Shown in pieces: positions 18,403 to 26,172 of a stretch of 64,000 bases of DNA. This DNA comes from Collinsella sp. AM33-4BH (lineage in GTDB: Bacteria > Actinomycetota > Coriobacteriia > Coriobacteriales > Coriobacteriaceae). How positions within the stretch are numbered: the first letter of the stretch is position 1; each line of letters opens with the position of its first letter. The stretch spans positions 1-64,000 of the forward strand of contig NZ_QSIN01000005.1 in assembly GCF_003469205.1 (NCBI RefSeq). The letters run 5' to 3'. The notes beneath the pieces are model-generated. The model saw nothing but the letters and a program-made list of their open reading frames with translations. It had not been told where the DNA came from and did no database searches. Position numbers and translations under genes: made by a program.

Positions 18403-18418
18403 TGTTTCACGTGAAACA
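18403..18418. promoter_or_regulatory. parS site 4 (perfect)
   Basis: A second perfect TGTTTCACGTGAAACA, 39 bases from site 3 and directly after the rsmG stop codon. The near-equal spacing of 39 bases from sites 2 to 3 to 4 puts them about four helix turns apart. Confidence 0.95.
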
Positions 18419-18419
18419 T

Positions 18420-19157
18420 CTAGGCAAGCGGATTCTTCTTTGCCATGCCATTTGCACGAGGCAATGAGACAGATGCTGGATGGCTCTTCTTAAGAACAAT
18501 GAACTCCCTGTGGCCCAAGCCCTCAGGCAAATCGATTGCGTCATTCAGAAGCAAAGTAAAGCCGCAAATCTTAGCTACTGACATGCCGGAAGCAAGCTCC
18601 TCATCCGAAGGATTGCCCTTGGTGATAACAAATAGCCCTCCATCTTTGAGGAACGGAGCCGCATACTCAACAAGAATCGGTAGAGGGGCCAGTGCGCGGG
18701 CGGTTACGACAGAGAACTGCTTCTTATGGTTTCGAGCATATTCTTCAAGACGATCATGGACCGCATGAGCATGTTTCAATCCAAGAGCATGGACAAAGGA
18801 ATCGACAGCATCAACCTTCTTGCCAACAGAGTCAATATAAGTAGCTTTACGATGCGTGGCTATGGTTAACGGAATACCAGGGAAGCCCGCACCTGTACCC
18901 ATATCGAGCAAAGCTCCCTCAGGAGCCTTATTGATATAGGGGAGTAAAACAAGTGAGTCGAGGATATGAAGTACTGCAGCATCTTCTACGTTGAGAATAC
19001 GGGTGAGATTGGTTGTCTTATTTGTTTCCAAAACCAAATCCAAATGCTTGATACATTTCCTCAGCTCAACATCAGTTACGCTCGAGGAATACTCTTTGCA
19101 ATAGGAAGTTAGGCGACTCAACATCTCGTCAGCTTGCTGCTCAGTAAGTACTAACAA
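18420..19157 (-). CDS. rsmG: 16S rRNA (guanine527-N7)-methyltransferase RsmG
   Basis: 245 residues from TTG. A Rossmann-fold SAM-dependent methyltransferase (GidB) acting on the small subunit rRNA. It carries NLTRILNVEDAAVLHILDSL, the SAM loop LLDMGTGAGFPGIPL, and TARALAPLPILVEYAAPFLK. AAAGGAG sits six bases before the TTG; the longer open frame (from 19205) would start inside the upstream terminator, so I prefer the shorter form. It lies between khpB and parA, the usual origin-proximal order. The C-terminus ends directly at parS site 4. Confidence 0.93.
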   Translation of the reverse strand: MLVLTEQQADEMLSRLTSYCKEYSSSVTDVELRKCIKHLDLVLETNKTTNLTRILNVEDAAVLHILDSLVLLPYINKAPEGALLDMGTGAGFPGIPLTIATHRKATYIDSVGKKVDAVDSFVHALGLKHAHAVHDRLEEYARNHKKQFSVVTARALAPLPILVEYAAPFLKDGGLFVITKGNPSDEELASGMSVAKICGFTLLLNDAIDLPEGLGHREFIVLKKSHPASVSLPRANGMAKKNPLA

Positions 19158-19203
19158 CGAAAGCTCCTTTCTGACAAAAATCAGTGTATCGAGAACTTTT
19201 GAC

Positions 19204-19235
19204 AAAAAAAGGGGACGTGGAAACCACGTCCCCTT
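19204..19235 (-). terminator. Terminator of the rpmH-rnpA-yidD-yidC-khpB operon
   Basis: On the minus strand GGGGACGTGG/CCACGTCCCC form a 10-bp stem around TTT and are followed by seven T. It separates khpB from rsmG. Confidence 0.9.
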
Positions 19236-19253
19236 AGCATAAGCTCGAGTAGA

Positions 19254-19823
19254 TTATCGAGCAACAATCACCACATGGCGATCGGGGTCAGAACCCTCAG
19301 AATGAGTATCGACGGCATCATTGCCACGAAGTGCAATGTGAACCAGTCGGCGCTCGTAGGCATTCATGGGCGGAAGCGAAACACTCTTATGAGTGCGGAT
19401 GGCACGCTCGGCAGCAGACTGAGCCATGGAGGCAACCTTGTCCTGTCGGCGGCTCTTGTATCCCTCGACGTCCACTACAACCGGATACCTAAAGCCAAGC
19501 TTGCGGCTCACCAGCAAAGAGAACATAACCTGAAGGGCATCAAGGGTACGACCATGACGGCCAATGAGAACAGCAAGATCAGGAGCGGTAACATCCAAAA
19601 TCAGCTCGCCCTCGTCACCCTCGTACTCATCAATAGGAGAGTTGGCGGCATCGAAGTGCGAAAGGATGGAACGCAGAATGGAAATCGCAACATCGGCGAT
19701 GGTGTCGAGCTCCTCATCGGTCAGCTCTTCACCGGCCTTGTAGCGCTGTGCAATCTCGGGATAATCGCCCACAATCTGCGGGGCAACCTCCTCAAGCATA
19801 TCCTCGATGATCTCTTCAGACAT
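19254..19823 (-). CDS. khpB: RNA-binding protein KhpB (Jag, KH and R3H domains)
   Basis: 189 residues. An acidic N-terminal part (EEIIEDMLEEVAPQIV), a KH domain (about 75-130, with the VLIGRHGRTLDALQ loop) and a C-terminal R3H domain (PPMNAYERRLVHIAL). The KhpA/KhpB pair binds RNA and affects cell division in Firmicutes. It is encoded beside yidC, as in most Gram-positive bacteria (spoIIIJ-jag). ATG with GGAG six bases upstream; a four-codon longer frame is less likely. Confidence 0.92.
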   Translation of the reverse strand: MSEEIIEDMLEEVAPQIVGDYPEIAQRYKAGEELTDEELDTIADVAISILRSILSHFDAANSPIDEYEGDEGELILDVTAPDLAVLIGRHGRTLDALQVMFSLLVSRKLGFRYPVVVDVEGYKSRRQDKVASMAQSAAERAIRTHKSVSLPPMNAYERRLVHIALRGNDAVDTHSEGSDPDRHVVIVAR

Positions 19824-19868
19824 AACGTACTCCAAAAGTTAGGTACCTAAATAAGATTGATATCCCGA

Positions 19869-20639
19869 CTACTTCTTCTTGTGCGGGCGCGGCTTCTTCT
19901 CGCGACGGGTAACCTCGACCTGCAGCGGAGCGTTCTTGAGGCGCTCCTCCTCATCGGCCTTAGCCTTGTCGATAACCTTCTGTGTCACGAAGATCTGCTG
20001 GATAACCTGCCAGGCAGAAGACACATCGTAGTACAGCAGAACACCAACGGGAAAGCTCCAGCCCATCCAAAGCATCATGACCGTCATGACAACGGCCATC
20101 ATACGCATGCTCTGGGCCTGCTGGCCGGTCTGGTTGCGCGACATATAGAGCTGCGGAATCAGGGTCAGGACGGCAAACAGGATCAGGCAGACCAGCGCAG
20201 GCAGTGCAACCATAAAGCCATCGGCAAAGGAAGCGCTCGGCGTGGTGGTCAGGTCGGGCAGGATGTTGAAGAACGAGAACGTGCCCTCGTTAAAGTACTG
20301 CGGCAGGTTACGAAGCAGCGTAAACAGGGCAAACAGGATAGGCATCTGAATCAGAAGCGGCAGACAACCAGCCATGGGGTTGAACTTGTTCTCGCTGTAG
20401 AACTTCTGCATCTCCTCGGCCTGACGCTGGGGATCGTCGGCATAGCGCTCCTGGATCTCGAGCATCTTGGGCTGCAGCACCTGCATGCGAGCCGTCGACT
20501 TGGTCGACTTGAGCATAAGCGGCGTCAGCAGCAGACGGATGATGACCACCAGGATGATGATGGACAGGCCCCAGTCGACCGCAAAGGTCTGGATGAGCTT
20601 GAGCAGCTCGAAAAGGATGTTAACGATCCAATCCCACAT
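19869..20639 (-). CDS. yidC: Membrane protein insertase YidC
   Basis: 256 residues, the short Gram-positive type without the large periplasmic domain. Oxa1-family insertase for Sec-dependent and independent membrane proteins. Hydrophobic segments occur at about 20-40, 90-110, 140-165 and 185-215. The first contains the conserved arginine of the hydrophilic groove (IILVVIIRLLLTPLMLKS). The C-terminus is strongly basic (RREKKPRPHKKK), suited to ribosome contact. GGAGG precedes the ATG. No signal-peptide lipobox is visible at the N-terminus. Confidence 0.95.
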   Translation of the reverse strand: MWDWIVNILFELLKLIQTFAVDWGLSIIILVVIIRLLLTPLMLKSTKSTARMQVLQPKMLEIQERYADDPQRQAEEMQKFYSENKFNPMAGCLPLLIQMPILFALFTLLRNLPQYFNEGTFSFFNILPDLTTTPSASFADGFMVALPALVCLILFAVLTLIPQLYMSRNQTGQQAQSMRMMAVVMTVMMLWMGWSFPVGVLLYYDVSSAWQVIQQIFVTQKVIDKAKADEEERLKNAPLQVEVTRREKKPRPHKKK

Positions 20640-20668
20640 GTAAGTTTTCCTCCGATAGCGAGTGCCCG

Positions 20669-20893
20669 CTAGGGCACAGGGTCATAACCGCCGACGTGCA
20701 GGGGATTGCAGCGAGCGATGCGCCTCACGGCAAGCCAGCAGCCTCTCAAAACACCGTACTTCTCAATCGCCTGGATGGCGTATTGCGAGCACGTTGGGTA
20801 ATAAATGCAGGCGTCAGGCAATAAGGGCGAAATAACCTGTTGATATATGCGAATAGGAGCGATGGCAACACGTCGCAAAACGTGGTTGCTCAT
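20669..20893 (-). CDS. yidD: Membrane protein insertion efficiency factor YidD
   Basis: 74 residues with the family pattern IRIYQQVISPLLP, CIYYPTCSQYAIQAIEKYG and the tail RCNPLHVGGYDPVP. It is a small amphipathic protein that helps YidC. GGAGGAGCG precedes the ATG, and it overlaps the rnpA stop codon by four bases (ATGA), so translation is coupled. Confidence 0.95.
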   Translation of the reverse strand: MSNHVLRRVAIAPIRIYQQVISPLLPDACIYYPTCSQYAIQAIEKYGVLRGCWLAVRRIARCNPLHVGGYDPVP

Positions 20894-21228
20894 CGCTCCT
20901 CCCCGGCAACGCCGGCGCGTTTCATAAGCGAACGCAATGCCTTGTCCATCTCCTGCGGCGAGGAATCCCTCGTCTTGGGAGTTGCGAACAAGATGATGTC
21001 ATAACCCGCAACGGGAAATCCGCAGCTGCGGGCGGCCTCGCGCATCACACGCTTAGAACGGTTGCGCACGACAGCACAACCGAGCCGTTTAGCACCAACG
21101 AAGGCGACCCTTCCGGAGTCGCCTTCGCCAACCGATTCACATATGGTCATTCGAATCAGAGGGTGATTGAAACGACGCCCCTGACTGAACACATGCTCGA
21201 AATCTTGCCGAGACTTAATAGTCTTCAT
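20890..21228 (-). CDS. rnpA: Ribonuclease P protein component
   Basis: 112 residues, the protein subunit that helps the RNase P RNA mature tRNA 5' ends. The basic RNR motif is present (KRLGCAVVRNRSKRVMREA). Standard position between rpmH and yidD. No clear ribosome binding site is visible before the ATG, so it may depend on coupling with rpmH, whose stop is 21 bases upstream. Confidence 0.95.
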   Translation of the reverse strand: MKTIKSRQDFEHVFSQGRRFNHPLIRMTICESVGEGDSGRVAFVGAKRLGCAVVRNRSKRVMREAARSCGFPVAGYDIILFATPKTRDSSPQEMDKALRSLMKRAGVAGEER

Positions 21229-21248
21229 GCGAGATGTGTGTATCGCTG

Positions 21249-21383
21249 CTAGACAGTGAGACGCTTGCGGCCCTTGGCGCGACGACGGGCGAGCACGGCA
21301 CGACCACCCTTAGTGGCCATACGGGCACGGAAGCCATGGGTCTTGGCACGCTTACGCTTATTAGGCTGATACGTACGCTTCAT
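21249..21383 (-). CDS. rpmH: Ribosomal protein bL34
   Basis: 44 residues, [19 protein letters not shown] and the highly basic tail, matching bL34 throughout. AGGAGG lies nine bases before the ATG. It leads the operon running leftward from the origin. Confidence 0.98.
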   Translation of the reverse strand: MKRTYQPNKRKRAKTHGFRARMATKGGRAVLARRRAKGRKRLTV

Positions 21384-21443
21384 CTTAAGTTCCTCCTGCT
21401 GCATTTCGAGTGTCCGCGGGGGCGCGGACGCAGATATAGACAC

Positions 21444-21728
21444 GTGAGCTTGAAGATTGTAGGGAAATCAATGTTCAAATGTCAAGAAATCAAAGGTAAA
21501 AGGTTGCGCAGTTCACACGGTTCCCCCATAAGCCAAGCTCGATTTAGCGGTACATGGCAACTTTTCACGATATTTCATCCAGTTTTCAACAGGTCATGTT
21601 GGCAATGTTGAGAACTTTTCGCCCGTTTTCCAAAGTTTTCAACAGGTTTTGAAAAGTTGTCGAAAGATGAGAAACATTGCACAGTGAGCTACTATTTGTT
21701 CAAAACCTTTTGAAAGATTGCGAGCGGC
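21444..21728. other. Probable oriC, left part (DnaA-box-like cluster between rpmH and the dnaA operon)
   Basis: An intergenic region in the standard place for a replication origin. The 9-mer TTTTCAACA occurs at 21583-21591 and 21636-21644, with close variants in between (TGTTGAGAA at 21606, TTTTGAAAAGTTGTCGAAA near 21648). The classical TTATCCACA is absent. Genes run outward on both sides. The promoters of the rpmH and dnaA operons must also lie here, but I could not place them. Confidence 0.7.
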
Positions 21729-23081
21729 ATGTCTGACGACTTTTACACCATGGTCGATTCCGGAGACCCGGCACCCGACAACGAGCACATCACCGGCGTG
21801 CGCGAAGAGCGTGAGGAAGGCGAGCAGACGACCACGCAGGCGCCAAAAGCCATGTACGCCGCACGAATCGCCGTCTATGACGACATGCTGTCGACACCGC
21901 GTGTGATCGTCATTGAGCCGCAAGATGTCCGCACGTATTTGGAAGAGACGACCAACACCGTCTACCAGTGTATGAAAGAGCAAGGTGGCCATATCTCGCT
22001 CATGGTCATCCGCGAGATTGTCGAAAACTTTATCCACGCACACTTTGCCGAGCCCATCATCTCGATTCTGGACGGCGGAGACACCATCCGCTTTGCCGAT
22101 CAAGGACCCGGCATCGACGACAAGGAACGCGCTTTCGACTTTGGCGTTACCAGCGCAAACAGCAAGATGAAGCGCTATATCCGTGGAACCGGAGCAGGGT
22201 TTCCCATGGTGCAGGAGTATTTGGAAAACGCCGGCGGTGCCGTATCCATCGAGGACAACATGGGCAACGGAACCGTGGTTACGGTAAGCCTGAACCCTAA
22301 ACGCGTGCAGGAAATCGAGCGTGCCGGCGGACGCGGTGCTGCCGTGCGGCCCGAGACGGAGCAGCCCACATATCCCCTGCCGAGAGCTTTTGCGCAGCAG
22401 CCCATGGCAACGCAGCAGATGCAGCCCCCCGTGGGGCAGATGCAGCAGCCCGGAATGCTTCCTACACAAGAGCCCCAGGCGGCATCGATGTCGATGCCGC
22501 CAAGCATGCAAGAAGCCATGCCACTGGCGGCTCAGGACACAGCCGCAATGCAGCAGGCGACGGGGGCACCGGGTGGCCAGCAAATGGGCTATCAGCCGTA
22601 CCAACAGGGATATCCATATCAGCAGATGCCACCACTGGGGTATAGCCAGCAGTTCCCGCAGCAGTACCAGCAGGGATATCAGCAGCCGTACCAGCAGATG
22701 CCGCAGCAGCAGTACAACCCCTGGGCCCAGCAGATGACTCCGCAGCCTTACCAACAGTGGCCTCAAAGTTTTCAACAGCAAATGCCGCCGATGCAGAGTT
22801 CTCAACAACCAGCAGCTCAAATGATGTATCCTAATGCAGCAAATCAGTATGCGCAGCCACAACCGGACGTGTTCGTAAGCGATCGCGGCAACGCCGCGCT
22901 GGGCTATCTGGCGCAAAATCAAGCGTGCGGTGCTACCGATCTGGCGAGGGCGTTTGGAAACTCGGCCCCCACTTGGTCACGCACGCTCAATGACTTGGCG
23001 CAGGCCGGCTTGGTCATCAAGCATGGCCAGAAATACCATCTGACCGAACTCGGCGCCGCTCGCGTGCGAGCTCAGAGCTAA
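21729..23081 (+). CDS. GHKL-ATPase/winged-helix protein encoded at oriC, function unknown
   Basis: 450 residues. After a variable N-terminus, residues about 45-190 form a GHKL-type ATP-binding domain: N-box Glu96-x-x-x-Asn100 (REIVENFIHAHF), G1 box DQGPG (124-128), G2 box GTGAG (153-157), then NGTVVTVSL. No histidine-kinase dimerisation helix with a phospho-His is evident, so it resembles stand-alone ATPases such as anti-sigma kinases or Hsp90/MutL folds. Residues about 210-375 are a Gln/Met/Pro/Tyr-rich flexible linker. Residues 380-450 form a winged helix-turn-helix (GATDLARAFGNSAPTWSRTLNDLAQAGLV). It stands between the left oriC cluster and dnaA, 15 bases upstream of dnaA on the same strand. 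The ribosome binding site is weak. An ATP-dependent DNA-binding regulator of initiation is a reasonable guess, not shown. Confidence 0.75.
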   Translation: MSDDFYTMVDSGDPAPDNEHITGVREEREEGEQTTTQAPKAMYAARIAVYDDMLSTPRVIVIEPQDVRTYLEETTNTVYQCMKEQGGHISLMVIREIVENFIHAHFAEPIISILDGGDTIRFADQGPGIDDKERAFDFGVTSANSKMKRYIRGTGAGFPMVQEYLENAGGAVSIEDNMGNGTVVTVSLNPKRVQEIERAGGRGAAVRPETEQPTYPLPRAFAQQPMATQQMQPPVGQMQQPGMLPTQEPQAASMSMPPSMQEAMPLAAQDTAAMQQATGAPGGQQMGYQPYQQGYPYQQMPPLGYSQQFPQQYQQGYQQPYQQMPQQQYNPWAQQMTPQPYQQWPQSFQQQMPPMQSSQQPAAQMMYPNAANQYAQPQPDVFVSDRGNAALGYLAQNQACGATDLARAFGNSAPTWSRTLNDLAQAGLVIKHGQKYHLTELGAARVRAQS

Positions 23082-23096
23082 AGAACGGGAGAGACA

Positions 23097-24821
23097 GTGG
23101 ACGAGGAAGCAAGCATCATCCTGGGGGATGCCATCGCCTTTTGCCAGCGCGACGGCCAAGATGCACGCCTCATCAACATGCTGGGGCAATCGCGCGCCAT
23201 AAGCCTGACCGAAGATACGCTCACGATCGAGGCCCCCTCGCGCTTTGCCATCGCGCAGCTCAAAAAGCATCAGCCGACTATTGAGGCCTATCTGGAAGAA
23301 ATCGCCTTTGCACCGATTGCGCTCGACATCGTGGCACCGCAAGGAGCCGTGGCGGAATCCGCTGCTGCGACGGCGCCCGCCGCGGCTCCCGCTGCCTCCC
23401 CGGCGGTGCCGGCCTCCGCAGGCGACGTGCCGACAATCGAGCACCAGCACGGCGATGTTTCCCGTGAAACCATGGCACCGTTGCCGACCGCGGCGGCGAC
23501 GTCAACGAACGCACCCGTCACGCACATGCCTATCGCTCACGACGCAGCGGCGGGCGCGGATTCGGGCATTGCAATCAAGAACACGCTCTCGGCCGATGAT
23601 TTTCGTCGCATGATGAACCAGATGAAGGGCGGAGCGCCGACTAAGTCCACGCAAGCTGCGACCCCCGCTTCACCCATGCCGGCACCGACCGTACCGGCCG
23701 AGCAGAATGCGGATGGAGCCCCGCTCGCCGCGAACTCAAAATTTACCTTTGAGAACTTTGTCTACGGCCCCGAGAACAGCCATGCCTATCGCTCGGCACT
23801 CAAGTTTGCCGCCCTCGCGGACGAGCGTGGCACGTGCACATCACTGTTCATCTACGGCAAATCGGGCCTGGGCAAGACGCACCTGCTGCTTGCCATCAAA
23901 AACGAGCTCGCCGAGAAGTCGCCCGAGATCAAGGTCAAGTATGCCAACTCCCAGGCATATCTGGACGACCTGATGACCGAGTTCGACCGCCAAAAGAAGA
24001 GCAACGCCCCTATCATGCAGGCATACCACGGCGTGGACGTGCTCATCATCGATGACATCCAAAACATCATCGGCAAGCGCGCGAGCGTGGACTACTTTTT
24101 CCAGCTCATGGACGAGTTCATCCGCAACAACAAGAAGGTCGTCATCGCGGCAGACCGCGCCCCCAAGGACCTGAGCATGGACGAGCGTCTGACCAGCCGC
24201 TTCAACGCCGGCATGCTCTGCCTGGTCGCAGAGCCCAGCTACGAGATGAAATACAAGATCTTGCAGCGCTATTACGAGAACACCATCGTCGCCGCTCCCG
24301 AGGCAGGCGACGACTCGCTGCTGGCGGCCTATGGGGGCGACAGCGGGCACCTGACCGACGACCACTTTAAACACATGGCCGAGGTCTCGGGCACCAACAT
24401 CCGCGAACTCGAGAGCTTTTGCGAGCGCTGCGCCGGCGAGGCGGGCGACCGCGAGCGCGAGGGCGGGGAGCTCACCTTTGACGATATCGACGCCATCGCC
24501 AGCCAGTACTTCGACACATCGGCCAAAAAGATCAACGTCCAGACGGTTCAGTCCGTCATCGAAGAGCAGTACGGCGTGACGCACGAGGAGCTCATCGGCC
24601 CGCGTCGCAACGCCAATATCGCCAAAGCACGCCATATTGCCATCTATCTGGCCATCGAGATGTGCGAGATGACGACCACGGCGGTGGGCGCCGAATTTGG
24701 CAACCGCAACCACTCGACCGTCAGCACGAGCTACAAAAAGGTCCAGAAGATGATCCAGGAAGACCGCACCGTCACCGAAGACCTCAAGTCGCTGCGCGAT
24801 AAAATTACACTGCGCTCGTAG
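23097..24821 (+). CDS. dnaA: Chromosomal replication initiator DnaA (divergent)
   Basis: 574 residues, longer than the usual 440-500 because domain II (about 85-212) is an Ala/Pro-rich linker. Domain I is 1-80. Domain III is AAA+: Walker A GKSGLGKT (254-261), Walker B LIIDD (316-320). Domain IV carries GNRNHSTV (535-542), where most DnaA proteins have GGRDHTTV; the Asp-to-Asn and Thr-to-Ser changes touch residues that read the DnaA box, in keeping with unusual boxes near the gene. GTG start with GGGAGA upstream. A parS-like site lies inside the domain II coding region. It is followed by the right half of oriC and dnaN. Confidence 0.95.
   Translation: MDEEASIILGDAIAFCQRDGQDARLINMLGQSRAISLTEDTLTIEAPSRFAIAQLKKHQPTIEAYLEEIAFAPIALDIVAPQGAVAESAAATAPAAAPAASPAVPASAGDVPTIEHQHGDVSRETMAPLPTAAATSTNAPVTHMPIAHDAAAGADSGIAIKNTLSADDFRRMMNQMKGGAPTKSTQAATPASPMPAPTVPAEQNADGAPLAANSKFTFENFVYGPENSHAYRSALKFAALADERGTCTSLFIYGKSGLGKTHLLLAIKNELAEKSPEIKVKYANSQAYLDDLMTEFDRQKKSNAPIMQAYHGVDVLIIDDIQNIIGKRASVDYFFQLMDEFIRNNKKVVIAADRAPKDLSMDERLTSRFNAGMLCLVAEPSYEMKYKILQRYYENTIVAAPEAGDDSLLAAYGGDSGHLTDDHFKHMAEVSGTNIRELESFCERCAGEAGDREREGGELTFDDIDAIASQYFDTSAKKINVQTVQSVIEEQYGVTHEELIGPRRNANIAKARHIAIYLAIEMCEMTTTAVGAEFGNRNHSTVSTSYKKVQKMIQEDRTVTEDLKSLRDKITLRS
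23456..23471. promoter_or_regulatory. parS-like site 5, inside dnaA (14 of 16)
   Basis: TGTTTCCCGTGAAACC differs from parS at two positions and encodes part of the DVSRET segment in the DnaA domain II linker, a region free of strict protein constraint. Confidence 0.6.
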
Positions 24822-25059
24822 GGAAATAGAGACACCTGTTGAAAACTTGTCGAAACCACGGGCATAAGGTGTCTAAAACCCAACCCGCGGTGATGAAAAG
24901 TTTTGCGCAGGTTTTGAACGTGGAAAACCACCCCTGTTGCACACAGGTTGCTGTCGATTCTCTTTCTGGGTCTGACCTGCGTCTTTGGGAGTAATCAACA
25001 GTTTCGTCAGTGCTATTACTATTATTAAGATATTTATATCTATAGAAAGGTATTAAAAG
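24822..25059. other. Probable oriC, right part, with AT-rich unwinding region
   Basis: The dnaA-dnaN gap holds TGTTGAAAA (24837-24845), the reverse of the box seen left of dnaA, and weaker variants near 24915 and 24995. Bases about 25012-25058 are strikingly AT-rich for this GC-rich chromosome (TATTACTATTATTAAGATAT and TTTATATCTATAG), as expected for a DNA-unwinding element. A dnaN promoter must also lie here; AAAGG before the dnaN ATG is visible. Confidence 0.7.
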
Positions 25060-26163
25060 ATGAAGTTCACCGTCAGCCAGAGCTCGCTTACACAAGCCAT
25101 CGGCGTCGTTATGAAGGGTGTCGCTTCGGCATCCACCCTCCCCATCCTGTCGGGCGTGCTCGTTAAGGCCCAAGACGGCATCTTGGAATTCCAGACCTCT
25201 AACTACACCATCTCGATCCGTCATCGCATCGCGGCGCATGTCGAAGAAGAGGGCGAGATGGTTATTCCCTGTAAGATGCTCTCCAATATCACCAAGACCC
25301 TCCCCGATGCCCCGGTTACCTTTGAGCTGTCCGAGCGCCAGGTGCTGATTGGTTGCGAGAAGAGCTCTTTCCGCCTGAACACGCTCGATGCCAATGACTT
25401 CCCCGAGTTTCCGGCCTATGCCATCGAGAGTGCCGTGGAGCTGCCGACCGATGTCTTGTCCGAAATGGTCGGCCGCGTGTGGCGCGTCACCTCGACCGAC
25501 AAGGCTCGCCCCATCCTGGGCGGCGTGCACATGAAGGTCGAGAACAACACCGTACGCCTGGTAGCGACCGATTCCTTCCGCTTGGCCGTGTGCGATACGC
25601 AGGTCGAGACCTCGACCCTCGAGGGCTCCTTTGAGCTCAACGTTCCGGCTGACGCCTTTAACGACGCGCTGAACATCATGGCCAGCCAAGCGACCATCAT
25701 GATCGGGGCTACCGACACCCAGGTCGTCTTCGAGGCCGGCAACACCACCTACGTGTCGCGTCGCATCGAGGGCGTGTACCCCAACTACAAGCAGCTCATC
25801 CCCGATTCGTGCGTGACGAGCGTCAAGATCGACGTCGCCGCCTTTAACGCCGCCCTCAAGCGCGTGGCCGTTATCGCGAGCGCCAACCCCGCCGTCAAGT
25901 TCGAGATCGATGTCGAGAACGGGCAGATGGGCCTGTCCTCCATTTCCAATGACCAGGACCTTGCGCAGGAGACGATCGATGTCGAGGCCGAGGGCGAGTC
26001 GGGTACCATCGCCTTCAACTACCACTACATCTTCGGCTGCCTCAATGCCCTGTCCAAGGAGAAGGAGATCACGCTGGAGCTCAAGAGCTACTCGCAGGCG
26101 GGCATCTTTAAGTCCTACGACAAGATCAACTACCTGTACCTGGTCATGCCGGTCCGCATCTAG
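25060..26163 (+). CDS. dnaN: DNA polymerase III beta sliding clamp
   Basis: 367 residues, three repeated clamp domains. Typical segments are LPILSGVLVKA near 28-38, PARPILGGV-type KARPILGGVHMK in domain 2, and the C-terminal YLVMPVRI that closes the hydrophobic protein-binding pocket. It encircles DNA and tethers polymerases, MutS, Hda-like factors and others. GAAAGG nine bases upstream supports the ATG. Start of a tight run dnaN-recF-dciA. Confidence 0.97.
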   Translation: MKFTVSQSSLTQAIGVVMKGVASASTLPILSGVLVKAQDGILEFQTSNYTISIRHRIAAHVEEEGEMVIPCKMLSNITKTLPDAPVTFELSERQVLIGCEKSSFRLNTLDANDFPEFPAYAIESAVELPTDVLSEMVGRVWRVTSTDKARPILGGVHMKVENNTVRLVATDSFRLAVCDTQVETSTLEGSFELNVPADAFNDALNIMASQATIMIGATDTQVVFEAGNTTYVSRRIEGVYPNYKQLIPDSCVTSVKIDVAAFNAALKRVAVIASANPAVKFEIDVENGQMGLSSISNDQDLAQETIDVEAEGESGTIAFNYHYIFGCLNALSKEKEITLELKSYSQAGIFKSYDKINYLYLVMPVRI

Positions 26164-26172
26164 CGCTGCGCC

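Noticed and set aside
22321..22860. CAG/CCG-rich tract as a CRISPR or tandem-repeat array
   Set aside because: It is the Gln/Pro-rich coding linker; repeats are irregular and in frame, without spacers.
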